Shown here one piece after another: positions 37,166-47,942 of a DNA stretch of 64,000 nt. Origin of the DNA: Methylibium sp035762065 (GTDB taxonomy: Bacteria; Pseudomonadota; Gammaproteobacteria; Burkholderiales; Burkholderiaceae_C); NCBI RefSeq assembly GCF_035762065.1, contig NZ_DASTPW010000048.1:124001-188000 (forward strand), in the 5' to 3' direction. Each line of letters starts with the position of its first letter. The stretch's first letter is position 1. The notes under the pieces were generated by a model. That model searched no databases. It saw only the letters and a program-made list of their open reading frames with translations, and was not told where the DNA came from. The position numbers were made by a program, and so were the translations under genes.

Positions 37166-37966
37166 TCACATCTGCCGGAACACGTGCAGGTAGGTGCGGC
37201 TGACCGGCAACAGCTCGGGCCGGGCCTTCAGCTGCACGTCAGCCGTCTCGTTCGGGCCGCGCACCACCTGCGCGACCGCGCGGAGGTTGACGATGGTCGA
37301 ACGGTGGATCTGCACGAAGCGCTGCGGATCCAGCTCCTCGATCAGCTCGCGGATCGGCCGGCGGATCAGCGCATCGCCGCCGGTCCAGGCGACGAGCGTG
37401 TACTTCTCGTCGCTGCGCAGGTAGATCACCTCGTCGACCGGGATCAGCCGCAGGTTCGGGCCGACCGAGGCCTTGATCCAGGCGAGCCACGGCTTCGTGG
37501 CGCCCAGGCTGCGCAGCCGCGCGGACAGCTCGTCGAGCACCGCGTCGATCGCCGCGCCGCCGTGCGCGGCGTGCGTGCCGCGCGCCGCGACGCGCTCGCG
37601 CAGCCGCGCCACCGTGTCGGCCAGCCGCTGCGGCTCGAAAGGCTTGATCAGGTAATCGATCGCGCCGCGCTCGAAGGCCTGGACCGCGTACTGCTCGTAG
37701 GCAGTGACGAACACCAGCGCGGTACCCATCCCTCGCGCGCCGATCGTGCGCGCCGCCTCGATGCCGTTCAGGCCGGGCATGTGGATGTCGAGAAAGGCGA
37801 TGTCGGGCGCGTGCGCCTCGACCGCGGCCACGGCCTCGCGGCCGTTGCGCGCCTGCGCGACGACCTCCAGCTGCGGCCACAGCGACGCCAGCTGCGCGAT
37901 CAGGTGCTCGCGCAGCAGCGGCTCGTCGTCGGCGACGATCGCGCGCGGCCGGCGGCGTTCGCTCAT
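37166..37966 (-). CDS. LytTR-family response regulator
   Basis: This 266-residue response regulator has an N-terminal receiver domain (VADDEP, phospho-Asp about 60 in FLDIHMPGLNG, Lys in IKPFEP) and a C-terminal LytTR DNA-binding domain (about 160-266; VDEVIYLRSDEKYTLV, FVQIHRSTIVNLRAV, and terminal YLHVFRQM). It is paired with the LytS-type kinase upstream, whose stop overlaps this start by four bases. This AlgR/LytR-like type often regulates surface polysaccharide or virulence genes; the targets are unknown here. Confidence 0.94.
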   Translation of the reverse strand: MSERRRPRAIVADDEPLLREHLIAQLASLWPQLEVVAQARNGREAVAAVEAHAPDIAFLDIHMPGLNGIEAARTIGARGMGTALVFVTAYEQYAVQAFERGAIDYLIKPFEPQRLADTVARLRERVAARGTHAAHGGAAIDAVLDELSARLRSLGATKPWLAWIKASVGPNLRLIPVDEVIYLRSDEKYTLVAWTGGDALIRRPIRELIEELDPQRFVQIHRSTIVNLRAVAQVVRGPNETADVQLKARPELLPVSRTYLHVFRQM

Positions 37967-39090
37967 CGCGCGTCGGCCGCGGTTGCGCGCGGCGGCGGCA
38001 GCCGGAGTTCGGCGCGCAGGCCGCGGCCGCCGCTGGCGCCGGCCGCCCGCGGCTCGCTGAGCGCCAGCCGCGCGGCCGGCCCGTAGAACGCGGCGACGCG
38101 CTCGCGCAGGTTCGCCAGGCCCTGGCCCGGCGGCGCGGTGGCATCGAGCCCGACGCCGCTGTCCTCGACCCACACGTGCAGGCCGCCGGCGAGCGGCGAA
38201 CCGTCGGCTTCGATGCGGCGCGCGCCGACCTCGATGCGCCCGCCGGCCTCGGCCGGATCGATGCCGTGGCGCACCGCGTTCTCGACCAGCGTCAGCAGCG
38301 CCATCGAAGGAAACGGCTCGGCGTGCAGCGCCTCGGGCACGTCGATCGCGAAGCTCAGGCGATCGGGGATGCGCATGCCCATCACTTCGAGGTAGGCGCG
38401 CACCAGCGCGAGTTCGTCGCCGAGCGTGAGCTTGACGCTGCGCAGGCGCGGCATCGCGGCGCGCAGGTAGGCGATCAGGCTTTGGAGCACCGGCGCGGCG
38501 CGCGGCGAGCCGCCTTCGACGAGCGCCTGCACGTTGGCCAGCGTGTTGAGCAGGAAGTGCGGCTCGATCTGCGCGGTCATCAGGCGCAGCCGCGCGTCGA
38601 GCGCCTGGCGTTCGAGCGTCTCGCGTTCGAGCGCGAACCGCAGCGCCTGCGCATTGACCTGCGCCTCGCGCTCCCGGATCAGCGCCAGCATCGTCACCAG
38701 CAGGCCGATGCCGAGGCTGGAGAACGTGATCCACACGAAGCCCAGCACCAGCTTGCGGTTGGCGAGCAGCTCGGCGACGCTGCCGCCGCTGTCCCAGAGC
38801 CCGTCGATCGCCGCGCACACGGGCGCGAGCAGCACGACCGCGAGGATCTGCACGTGCCAGCGCGGCACCTTCGTCTGGCGCCAGTTGCCGGCCAGCGTGT
38901 AGGCGAGCGTCAAGGCCAGCGCGATCAGCAGCCCGCGCGCCCACAGTTGCCAGAAGGGCGTGACGAAGATCGGGTTCAGCGCCAGCGCGGCGACGCTGCC
39001 GATCGCGAGCGCGAGGCCGATGCGCGAGGGGCCCAGCCCCTCGAGCCAGCGGCCGGGCGCGGCGGCGGACGAAGCGGCGGACGATGACAT
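37963..39090 (-). CDS. LytS-type sensor histidine kinase
   Basis: This 375-residue membrane kinase has four hydrophobic segments in the first 150 residues, a coiled-coil linker rich in Glu/Arg/Leu (about 155-185), and the His_kinase motif IEPHFLLNTLANVQALVEGG (phospho-His about 200). A C-terminal ATPase domain follows (TLVENAVRHGID, VWVEDSGVGL, GQGLANLRERV). It phosphorylates the downstream LytTR regulator. ATG 39090 was chosen; an upstream ATG at 39102 is possible. There is no obvious periplasmic sensor domain. Confidence 0.92.
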   Translation of the reverse strand: MSSSAASSAAAPGRWLEGLGPSRIGLALAIGSVAALALNPIFVTPFWQLWARGLLIALALTLAYTLAGNWRQTKVPRWHVQILAVVLLAPVCAAIDGLWDSGGSVAELLANRKLVLGFVWITFSSLGIGLLVTMLALIREREAQVNAQALRFALERETLERQALDARLRLMTAQIEPHFLLNTLANVQALVEGGSPRAAPVLQSLIAYLRAAMPRLRSVKLTLGDELALVRAYLEVMGMRIPDRLSFAIDVPEALHAEPFPSMALLTLVENAVRHGIDPAEAGGRIEVGARRIEADGSPLAGGLHVWVEDSGVGLDATAPPGQGLANLRERVAAFYGPAARLALSEPRAAGASGGRGLRAELRLPPPRATAADAR

Positions 39091-39192
39091 CGCGCCGACC
39101 ATAGCCGGGCGGCTCGGCGCTGCCAATGCGCGCGGGCGCGCGGTGCGACGAAGCACGGCGCCGCGGGGTCCGGCGACGGGCCGCGCGGCGTT

Positions 39193-40554
39193 TCAGCCGG
39201 ACACCGAGCGCATCGCGATGCCGGCCACCGCACAGGCCGCGAGCACCGGCAGCACACCGAGCCGCAGGCGGATCAGCGCGACGGCCGCGGCCACCGCGAT
39301 CAGCAGCGCGACCGCATCGAAGCGCCCGCCGGCCGCCGGGCCCTGCGGCCAGAACACCTGGCCCGCGAAGTAGAGCCCGAGCTGGGCGATCACCCCGACC
39401 ACCGCCGCGCTGATGCCGGCCAGCGGGGCGGTGAAGCGCAGGTCGTCGCGCGTCGCCTCGACCAGCGGCGCGCCGGCCAGGATGAACACGAACGAAGGCA
39501 AGAAGGTGAAGAAGCTCGCGACGCCGGCACCGATCACGCCCGCGAGCAACGGCGCCTCGACGAAGGGCTGCTGCCAGCCGCCGAGGAAGCCGACGAAGGC
39601 CACGATCATGATCAGCGGACCGGGCGTCGATTCGCCGAGCGCCAGGCCGGCGAGCATCTGCGCGCCGCTCAGCCAGCCGTGCTGCTCGACCGCACCCTGC
39701 ACCACGTAGGGCAGCACCGCGTAGGCGCCGCCGAAGGTCAGCAGCGCCGCCTTCGTGAAGAAGGCGGCCATTGCGGCCGGCATCGCGTCGAGGCCGCGCC
39801 AGGCGACCAGCGCCGCGAAGACCGCAGCCCCCAGGGCCAGACCGAGGGCGACCACGCGCAGCAGCCGGGCGCGGCCGCCGAGGGCGTGCGGCGGGCTCGG
39901 CGTGTCGTCGTCGATCCACGCCGGCGCGTGCGATCCGCGGCTCGGCGCGTGCACGGGCGGGCTCGGCGGCGGCGGACGCCGTCGGCCCTGCGCCCAGCCG
40001 GCCAGCGCCGCCACCAGCAGCACGAGAGGAAACGGCACGCCGGCCACCATGGCCGCCAGCGAGCCGATCGCGAGCGCGACATGCAACGGCGTCTTCAAGG
40101 CCTTGCCGCCCAGCCGCCACGCCGCCTGCACCACCAGCGCGACGACGGCCGGCTGCACGCCGTACAGCAGCGCCTGCAGCCACGGCTGCCCGCCCTGCGC
40201 GGCGTAGAGCCACGACAGCGCGATCAGCAGCACCAGCGAGGGCGCGACGAACAGCAGCCCGGCGGCCAACCCGCCGGCGGTGCGGTGCATCAGCCAGCCG
40301 ATGTAGGTCGCGAGCTGCTGCGCCTCCGGGCCGGGCAGCAGCATGCAGTAGTTGAGCGCGTGCAGGAAGCGGCGCTCGGAGATCCAGCGACGGCGCTCGA
40401 CCAGCTCCGCATGCATCAGCGCGATCTGCCCGGCCGGCCCGCCGAAGCCGATGCAGCCGAGCTTGAACCACCAGCGCAGCGCCTCGCGAAAATCCGGAGG
40501 CACCGGCGGAGCCGACGCCGCGCCGGGCGGCGCCGGCGTGCAAGCCTCGTTCAC
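39193..40554 (-). CDS. chrA: Chromate transporter (ChrA family)
   Basis: This 453-residue bidomain (long-chain) CHR-family transporter has about ten hydrophobic segments. Each half carries the family signature: FKLGCIGFGGPAGQIALMH with LLPGPEAQQLATYIGW in the N-terminal half, and FTKAALLTFGGAYAVLPYVV with LALGESTPGPLIMIVAFVGF in the C-terminal half. A Pro-rich loop (about 205-230) joins the halves. It exports chromate (and possibly sulfate or other oxyanions) from the cytoplasm. Start GTG 40554 overlaps the metalloprotease stop in a GTGA junction, an unusual partner for chrA. Confidence 0.93.
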   Translation of the reverse strand: MNEACTPAPPGAASAPPVPPDFREALRWWFKLGCIGFGGPAGQIALMHAELVERRRWISERRFLHALNYCMLLPGPEAQQLATYIGWLMHRTAGGLAAGLLFVAPSLVLLIALSWLYAAQGGQPWLQALLYGVQPAVVALVVQAAWRLGGKALKTPLHVALAIGSLAAMVAGVPFPLVLLVAALAGWAQGRRRPPPPSPPVHAPSRGSHAPAWIDDDTPSPPHALGGRARLLRVVALGLALGAAVFAALVAWRGLDAMPAAMAAFFTKAALLTFGGAYAVLPYVVQGAVEQHGWLSGAQMLAGLALGESTPGPLIMIVAFVGFLGGWQQPFVEAPLLAGVIGAGVASFFTFLPSFVFILAGAPLVEATRDDLRFTAPLAGISAAVVGVIAQLGLYFAGQVFWPQGPAAGGRFDAVALLIAVAAAVALIRLRLGVLPVLAACAVAGIAMRSVSG

Positions 40555-43256
40555 CCGCGGATCATCGAAGCCTTGAGCGCCTCGGTCAGCAAGGACAGGC
40601 TGTCCTGCAGGTGCGCGCGCGACTCGGCCGAAAGCCTCGACGCGCCTTGCGCCTTCTGCAGCTGGCGTTGCAGCTCCACGGCATTGACCCGCACGAGGCT
40701 CACCGCGTCGGGCGGCAGCGGCGAGCCCTTGGTCAGCAGCGTCTGCACGCGGCGCAGATGCTCGCGCTGCAGGTTGCGCCGCAGGCGGTCGATCTCGGCG
40801 CCGGTCTTCAATTCGCTCCACACCGCGTCCTGCAGGGTCGTGTAGACCTCGGGCAGCGAAATCAGGCCGCGGCGCTGGCTCTCGGGCACGTACATCGGCA
40901 GGTCGAGCAGGCGCGAGGCGGTGCCGGGGCTCATGAGCCGGTCGAGCGCCGTCGTCTGCACCGCGAGCACCGCCGACGGCACGCTGACCAGGCCGCCGCG
41001 CTCCCATTCGTTGTAGTCGGGCGAGAGGCTGGCGAGGAATTCCGGCTTGAAGCGGAAGCTGTCGGCGGTGAACAGGCCCTTCGAGAGGAACTGCAGCGCG
41101 TCGCGCTGCTTGGCCGGATCGACCGGCGCGAACGCGAGCCGGCCGGTGCTGCCGGGCAGGTCGCGCACGGTGTTCATGCCGCCGACGTACTTGCCGACCA
41201 GCTCCGAGGCCCGACCAAGCTGCCGGAAGCCGCTCAGCAGCACGCGCCGCTGGCGCACCGCGTCGTCGCCCGGCGCAGGCTGGCGCTCCTGCACGCGCTC
41301 CCACAGCTCGCGCGACAGGCTCAGCCGCTTGCGGTAGTAGTCGAGCGGGTCGTCGCCGAGGTCGAACCGGTTGGCGAGCGGATCGATGCCGTCGTTGCCG
41401 GGGATGCCGCCGGCATCGGCGTCGTCGGCGTAGGCGAGCAGCGGGTCGGTGTTGCGGGCGGCGATCTTCTCCAGCTCGGCCTTCTCGCTGCCGGCCTCGA
41501 TCGGCTTGTAGGCGTACTCGATCGCCCAGTAGTCGTAGGGCCCGATCGTCGTCAGGTTCAGCGCGCCGGCGCGCTCGCCCTTCAACGGGATGTTGTAGGC
41601 GTTGTAGTCCATCACCGAGCCGGAGATGCCCTTGGTCTCGGTGAAGTCCTTGTCGCGCAGCTGTTCGCGGGTGACGACGGTGGAGCCCTTGAAGTTGTGC
41701 TTCAGGCCGAGGGTGTGGCCGACCTCGTGGGTGATCACGTCCTTGATCACCGACTGCACGAAGGCCTCGGCCTCGGGACTGTCGGGCGCGAGATCGCCGC
41801 GGGCTTCGAGGATGTCGAGCGCGAAATCCATTTCGCTGACCGCCTCGTGCGCGTACTGGCAGGCCGCGGCGCCATGCTTGTGCCAGGTGGCCGGCAGCTC
41901 GGCGCGCTTGCCGAACGCTGGCAGGCCGGTCGCGGTGCCGAAATCTTCGACGATCGCGCGGCGCTGGCCGCGGCCGAAGACATCGCTCATGCCGATGTCG
42001 GCGTCAAAGATTTCGCCGGTGCGCGGGTCGGAATGGCTGGGGCCGATCGCGAAGCCGACGTCGGCGCCGACAAACCAGCGGATCGACGCATGCCGGCCGT
42101 CCATGTTGTCCCAGTCGGCGTCGTCGGGCTGCTGCTTCGCGACGAGCGCGTCCTTGAAGCCGATCTTCTCGAACGCCTTGTTCCACTCGAGGATGCCGTC
42201 CTCGACGGACTTCCGGTAGCGCTGAGGCACGTTCTTGTCGATCCAGAACACGACCGGCTGCACGGGCTCGCTGATCGCCGCGGACGGGTCCTTCTTCTCG
42301 AGCCGCCAGCGCGTCACCAGGTGCTGGCGGGGCTCGGGCTTCAGGTCGTTGCTGAGGTCGGTCACCACGTCGAAGAAGTGGCCGAGGCGCGGATCGGTCC
42401 TGCGCTGCGCCATCGGCGTGGCGGCCGGCTTCATGAAGTTGTAGACGTAGCCGACGAAGACGCTGCGCGGGTCGGGCGCGGTCTTCGACGGGCCGGGCGT
42501 CGGCACCGGCGGCGGCGTCAGCGGCGGCGCGGGGATGCGCGACGTCGCGAAGTGGATGCGCGCATTCAGCGTCGTCATGTCCTCGGTCGCGCGCGCCTTG
42601 TCGAAATAGGAGTTGCCGCGGTCGAGGTTCATCGGCAGCCGGTAGGCGGCTTCGAGACGGGTCGAGTAGCCCGGCAGATCCGCCAGCAGGAAGCCGGCGT
42701 CGATCAGCACCGCCTTGCTGTCCTTGTGCGCACCGCTCGCGATCGCGGTCGAGCCGAGCAGGCTTTCGGCGAAGGCCTGCTCGACCGTCGCCTTCATCGG
42801 CGCGTTGTCCGCGATCCAGCCGGTGTTGAGCGCGACCAACTGCACCTGCTGCGCGCCGGTCTTGCGGAAGGTCACGAGCCACGACGGCCCCATCTGGCTC
42901 GCGTAGAGCCCGCGCTCGCCCACCGACTGGCTGATGTTCACGGAGAACAGCAGCGGCTTGTCGAACTGCTCGGGCGCGAGTTCGAGCCAGAGCTTCTCGT
43001 CCTTGCGCCACAAAGGAAGCCAGCCGGCCTGCCGGGTGGCCCCCTTGATCACCTCGTCGAAGGGCTTCGGGGCCGCCGGGTCGGGGCGCGCGCCGGCTGG
43101 CGCGGACGCCGCGGCGCCCGGCGCCGACGCGCCGCGCGCGGTCGCCAGGCTTTGCGCATGCGCGGCCTTGATGCTCGCGCAGCCGCTGGACATGCCCACC
43201 GCGGCCACGAGCATCGAAAGGAGGCAGGCGCGGCGCGCCCAGACGATCGACTTCAT
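40551..43256 (-). CDS. Zinc-dependent metalloprotease, DUF5117/DUF5118 type, exported lipoprotein
   Basis: This 901-residue protein has a lipoprotein signal (VAAVGMSSGCASI) and then a large N-terminal domain of the DUF5117/DUF5118 kind (LLFSVNISQSVGERGLYASQ, SVFVGYVYNFMKP). A central zincin motif HEVGHTLGLKHN (about residue 515) and downstream SGSVMDYNAYNIPL follow, so this is a metzincin-like peptidase of the outer membrane or periplasm. The AGGA ribosome site favours ATG 43256; ATG 43262 two codons upstream is also possible. It is followed by chrA with overlap, and preceded by ettA after 32 bases. Confidence 0.9.
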   Translation of the reverse strand: MKSIVWARRACLLSMLVAAVGMSSGCASIKAAHAQSLATARGASAPGAAASAPAGARPDPAAPKPFDEVIKGATRQAGWLPLWRKDEKLWLELAPEQFDKPLLFSVNISQSVGERGLYASQMGPSWLVTFRKTGAQQVQLVALNTGWIADNAPMKATVEQAFAESLLGSTAIASGAHKDSKAVLIDAGFLLADLPGYSTRLEAAYRLPMNLDRGNSYFDKARATEDMTTLNARIHFATSRIPAPPLTPPPVPTPGPSKTAPDPRSVFVGYVYNFMKPAATPMAQRRTDPRLGHFFDVVTDLSNDLKPEPRQHLVTRWRLEKKDPSAAISEPVQPVVFWIDKNVPQRYRKSVEDGILEWNKAFEKIGFKDALVAKQQPDDADWDNMDGRHASIRWFVGADVGFAIGPSHSDPRTGEIFDADIGMSDVFGRGQRRAIVEDFGTATGLPAFGKRAELPATWHKHGAAACQYAHEAVSEMDFALDILEARGDLAPDSPEAEAFVQSVIKDVITHEVGHTLGLKHNFKGSTVVTREQLRDKDFTETKGISGSVMDYNAYNIPLKGERAGALNLTTIGPYDYWAIEYAYKPIEAGSEKAELEKIAARNTDPLLAYADDADAGGIPGNDGIDPLANRFDLGDDPLDYYRKRLSLSRELWERVQERQPAPGDDAVRQRRVLLSGFRQLGRASELVGKYVGGMNTVRDLPGSTGRLAFAPVDPAKQRDALQFLSKGLFTADSFRFKPEFLASLSPDYNEWERGGLVSVPSAVLAVQTTALDRLMSPGTASRLLDLPMYVPESQRRGLISLPEVYTTLQDAVWSELKTGAEIDRLRRNLQREHLRRVQTLLTKGSPLPPDAVSLVRVNAVELQRQLQKAQGASRLSAESRAHLQDSLSLLTEALKASMIRG

Positions 43257-43288
43257 CGACATTCCTCGCAGGAAAGAAAGACGGGGCG

Positions 43289-44953
<1,665 letters not shown>

Positions 44954-45095
44954 GGCGTCGCTTTCGCGGAGGAGCGTTTTCGGGGCAGCCGGGATTGTCG
45001 CCGAGGGTGCTTCGGGGAACCCCGGCGCAGACAAGCCCGAGCGATCGGCGCATGATCCCGCGGTCGGCAGCCCGACGCCGGCGCAGGAGAAGACG

Positions 45096-45968
45096 ATGGC
45101 CGACCAGCAGCACCGCGCGCCTTTCAACGACCTCCCACAGGCGCCCGACCCGGGCGCCCGGCTGGCCCGCATCGGCCTGCCCGCGGCGCTCGGCCTGTGG
45201 CCGCTGCTAGGCCGAGCCGCCGACGACACCGCCGACAACGAGCGCTGGCAGGCCGTCCGCAAGGGCGTCTTTGAGGGCCGGCCGATTTCGGAGAACGCCA
45301 AGGGCATCGTCGAGCTCGAGACGCCGGTGCGCGCCGCCGACGGCGCGGTGGTGCCGATCGCGATCCACACCCCGATGGTGCAGACGCCCGAGCGCTGGAT
45401 CCGCAAGCTGTGGCTGGTGATCGACCGCAACCCGTCGCCGGTGGGCGTGCGCTTCGATCTGACGCCGACCAGCGGCCGCGCCGAGATCGAGACGCGCGTG
45501 CGCATTGAGGAGTACACCCACGTGCGCGCGGTGGCCGAGCTGAACGACGGCAAGCTCGTGATGGACAAGCGCTACGTGAAGGCTTCGGGCGGCTGCTCGG
45601 CGCCTGCGGGCAAGGACATGGCCGAGGCGCTCGCCACGCTCGGCCGGATGAAGCTGAAGCTGGAGGGCGAGCCGGTCGCAGGCAAGCCGCTGCTGGCGCA
45701 GTTGATGGTCAGCCACCCCAACATTTCCGGCCTCGCCATCGACCAGCTGACGCGGCTCGCGCCGGCGCCGCACTATGTGAAGAGCGTGGCAGTCAGCTAC
45801 GCCGGCAAGCCGGTGCTGAGCGCCGACGTCGACTTCACGATCAGCGAGAACCCGTCGCTGCGCTTCTGGTTCGTGCCGGGCAAGGCCGAGGGCGAGCTGC
45901 GCGCCGAGGTCATCGACAACCAGGAGCGCAGGTTCCAGAGCGCGATCCCGGTGCGCTCGGCCGCTTGA
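45096..45968 (+). CDS. Fused SoxYZ-like sulfur/thiol carrier protein
   Basis: This 290-residue exported carrier has a signal-like segment (about 22-42) followed by a SoxY-like domain ending in ASGGCSAPAG, with the carrier Cys at about 167, and a C-terminal SoxZ-like domain (about 175-290; PLLAQLMVSHPNISGL). The GGC swinging-arm cysteine lies inside the protein instead of at the C-terminus because the two domains are fused, as in the family described as quinoprotein-dehydrogenase-associated SoxYZ-like carriers. AGGAGA precedes ATG 45096. The stop overlaps the soxC start (TTGA). It should carry oxidisable sulfur for the next enzyme. Confidence 0.9.
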   Translation: MADQQHRAPFNDLPQAPDPGARLARIGLPAALGLWPLLGRAADDTADNERWQAVRKGVFEGRPISENAKGIVELETPVRAADGAVVPIAIHTPMVQTPERWIRKLWLVIDRNPSPVGVRFDLTPTSGRAEIETRVRIEEYTHVRAVAELNDGKLVMDKRYVKASGGCSAPAGKDMAEALATLGRMKLKLEGEPVAGKPLLAQLMVSHPNISGLAIDQLTRLAPAPHYVKSVAVSYAGKPVLSADVDFTISENPSLRFWFVPGKAEGELRAEVIDNQERRFQSAIPVRSAA

Positions 45969-47227
45969 TCGGCGATTTGAGCGACGACGCGCTGACGCCG
46001 GCCGCTGGCGGCGGTCTGCTGCACCGACGAGCGCTGCTGCACCGCGGTCTGGTGCTTGCCACCGCGCTGCCGGCGGCGGCGAGCGCCGACGAGATCCGCC
46101 CCGAGTGGATGAAGACGCCGGGGCGGCCGTTCACCATCTACGGTCAGCCGTCGAAGCACGAACAGCAGGTGATCCGCCGCATCAGCGGCAACCGCATGCT
46201 GCCGGGCAACGGCGTCGCGATGACGCCGCTGGAGGATCTCGAAGGCTTCATCACGCCGAGCGGGCTGCACTTCGAGCGGCATCACAACGGCGTGCCGGAG
46301 ATCGACCCCGCGCGCCACGGGCTGCTGATCCACGGCAAGGTGAAGCAGCCGATGCAGTGGAGCGTCGACCGGCTGCTGCGCTACCCGATGGCTTCCCGCC
46401 TCGTCTTCATCGAATGCGGCGGCAACAGCAACGCGGGCTGGCACCCCGAGCCGATCCAGCGCGGGCCGGGCAGCTTCCATGGCCTGATCTCGTGCAGCGA
46501 ATGGACCGGCGTGCCGCTGTCGCTGCTGCTCGACGAGGCCGGCGCGGACGCCGGCGCGAGCTGGGCGATCGCCGAAGGCGCCGATGCCTTCGCGATGAAC
46601 GTCAGCGTGCCGCTCGCCAAGCTGCGCGACGACGCCATCGTCGCGCTGTTCCAGAACGGCGAGCGGCTGCGGCCCGAGAACGGCTACCCGCTGCGCCTGG
46701 TGCTGCCCGGCTGGGAAGGCGTGCTCAACGTCAAATGGCTGCGCCGGCTGCACCTCACGAGCGAGCCGGTGATGGCGCGCAACGAGACCGCGAAGTACAC
46801 CGAGCTGCAAGCCGACGGCCGCGCGCGCCAGTTCAGCTTCGTGATGGAGGTCAAGTCGCTGATCACCTCGCCGTCGCACGGGCAGCGCTTGAAGGAGCGC
46901 GGCTTTCACGAGATCCGCGGCTACGCCTGGAGCGGGCGCGGCAAGGTCAGGCGGGTCGAGGTCTCGGCCGACGGCGGCAGGAGTTGGGCCGAAGCGGCCT
47001 TGCAGGAGCCGGTGCTCGCGAAATGCATGACGCGCTTCCGGGCTGCCTGGCGCTGGGACGGCTCGCCCGCGGTGCTCAAGAGCCGCGCGATCGACGCGAC
47101 CGGTGCCGTCCAGCCCGAGCGCGCCGCGCTCGTCGCGCAACGCGGGCTCAACGGCTACTTCCACTACAACGGCATCGTCGCCTGGGCCGTCGATGACGAG
47201 GGCGCGGTGACGCACGTCTATGCGTGA
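45965..47227 (+). CDS. soxC: SoxC-like sulfite/sulfane dehydrogenase molybdopterin subunit
   Basis: This 420-residue sulfite-oxidase-family molybdoenzyme has a Tat-like N-terminal motif (HRRALLHRGLVLATALPAAA) and the molybdenum-liganding Cys in FIECGGNSNAGWHPEP. It also has the Moco segment RLVLPGWEGVLNVKWLRRLHL and a C-terminal dimerisation domain (about 290-410). The start is TTG 45965, overlapping the SoxYZ stop by 4 bases. With the following cytochrome it resembles SoxCD, which oxidises the sulfane sulfur bound to SoxY. soxX, soxA and soxB are absent here. Confidence 0.93.
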   Translation: MIGDLSDDALTPAAGGGLLHRRALLHRGLVLATALPAAASADEIRPEWMKTPGRPFTIYGQPSKHEQQVIRRISGNRMLPGNGVAMTPLEDLEGFITPSGLHFERHHNGVPEIDPARHGLLIHGKVKQPMQWSVDRLLRYPMASRLVFIECGGNSNAGWHPEPIQRGPGSFHGLISCSEWTGVPLSLLLDEAGADAGASWAIAEGADAFAMNVSVPLAKLRDDAIVALFQNGERLRPENGYPLRLVLPGWEGVLNVKWLRRLHLTSEPVMARNETAKYTELQADGRARQFSFVMEVKSLITSPSHGQRLKERGFHEIRGYAWSGRGKVRRVEVSADGGRSWAEAALQEPVLAKCMTRFRAAWRWDGSPAVLKSRAIDATGAVQPERAALVAQRGLNGYFHYNGIVAWAVDDEGAVTHVYA

Positions 47228-47777
47228 GGCGGCGCTGATCGCGGCGATGCTGGCCGGCTGTGCGAATGCGCCGCCCGTGCCGGCGCCAAGGCTCGGCACG
47301 CCGGTCGCCGAAGCCGCGGCCGCACGCTTCGACCTCGACGTCTTCCCCGACGGCCGCGGCCTGCCGAGCGGCCGCGGCAACGCGACGCAAGGCGCCGCGC
47401 TGTTCGCGAGCCAGTGCGCCGCCTGCCACGGTGCGCGCGGTCGCGGCGCGAGCGCGGAAGAACTGGTCGGCGGCAGCGAACCGCTGACGAGCGCCTACCC
47501 CGACAAGACCATCGGCCTGTACTGGCCGCATGCGACGACGCTGTTCGACTTCATCCGCCGCAGCAAGCCGATGGCCGCGCCCGGCTCGCTGAACGCCGAC
47601 GCGGTCTATGCGCTGGTCGCCTGGCTGCTCGCCAGCGACGGTGTGATCGCCGCCGATGCCGAGCTCGATGCCGCGTCGCTCGCCGCCGTGCGCATGCCGA
47701 ACCGCGCCGGCTTCATCGGCATCGACGCCCAGCCAAGTCCGAAGAAGGACGACCCAGCAGGGCCTTCTCGACGCTGA
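47220..47777 (+). CDS. c-type cytochrome, SoxD-like electron-acceptor subunit
   Basis: This 185-residue cytochrome has a lipoprotein-type signal (ALIAAMLAGCAN) and a single haem-binding CAACH motif (about residue 67) in the segment GAALFASQCAACHGARG. A distal Met ligand candidate lies in RRSKPMAAPGSL. It overlaps the soxC end by eight bases, so it is probably the electron-accepting partner of the SoxC enzyme (a role like SoxD), anchored to the periplasmic side of a membrane. Confidence 0.9.
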   Translation: MREAALIAAMLAGCANAPPVPAPRLGTPVAEAAAARFDLDVFPDGRGLPSGRGNATQGAALFASQCAACHGARGRGASAEELVGGSEPLTSAYPDKTIGLYWPHATTLFDFIRRSKPMAAPGSLNADAVYALVAWLLASDGVIAADAELDAASLAAVRMPNRAGFIGIDAQPSPKKDDPAGPSRR

Positions 47778-47942
47778 GCCGTCGAGGCGCGTCGATACAA
47801 TGCAGCCCAGCGGCGCGACGTTCCAGTCCACGCGCTGCGGTCGCTTCCGACCTCCCTTCCTGCCTTCGAGTCCGTGACTGGCGCGCGAGCTTCCAGCCTC
47901 GCCGCGGCGGACCGAGACAGCGCCTTCGAGGCGCCAGAAAAA

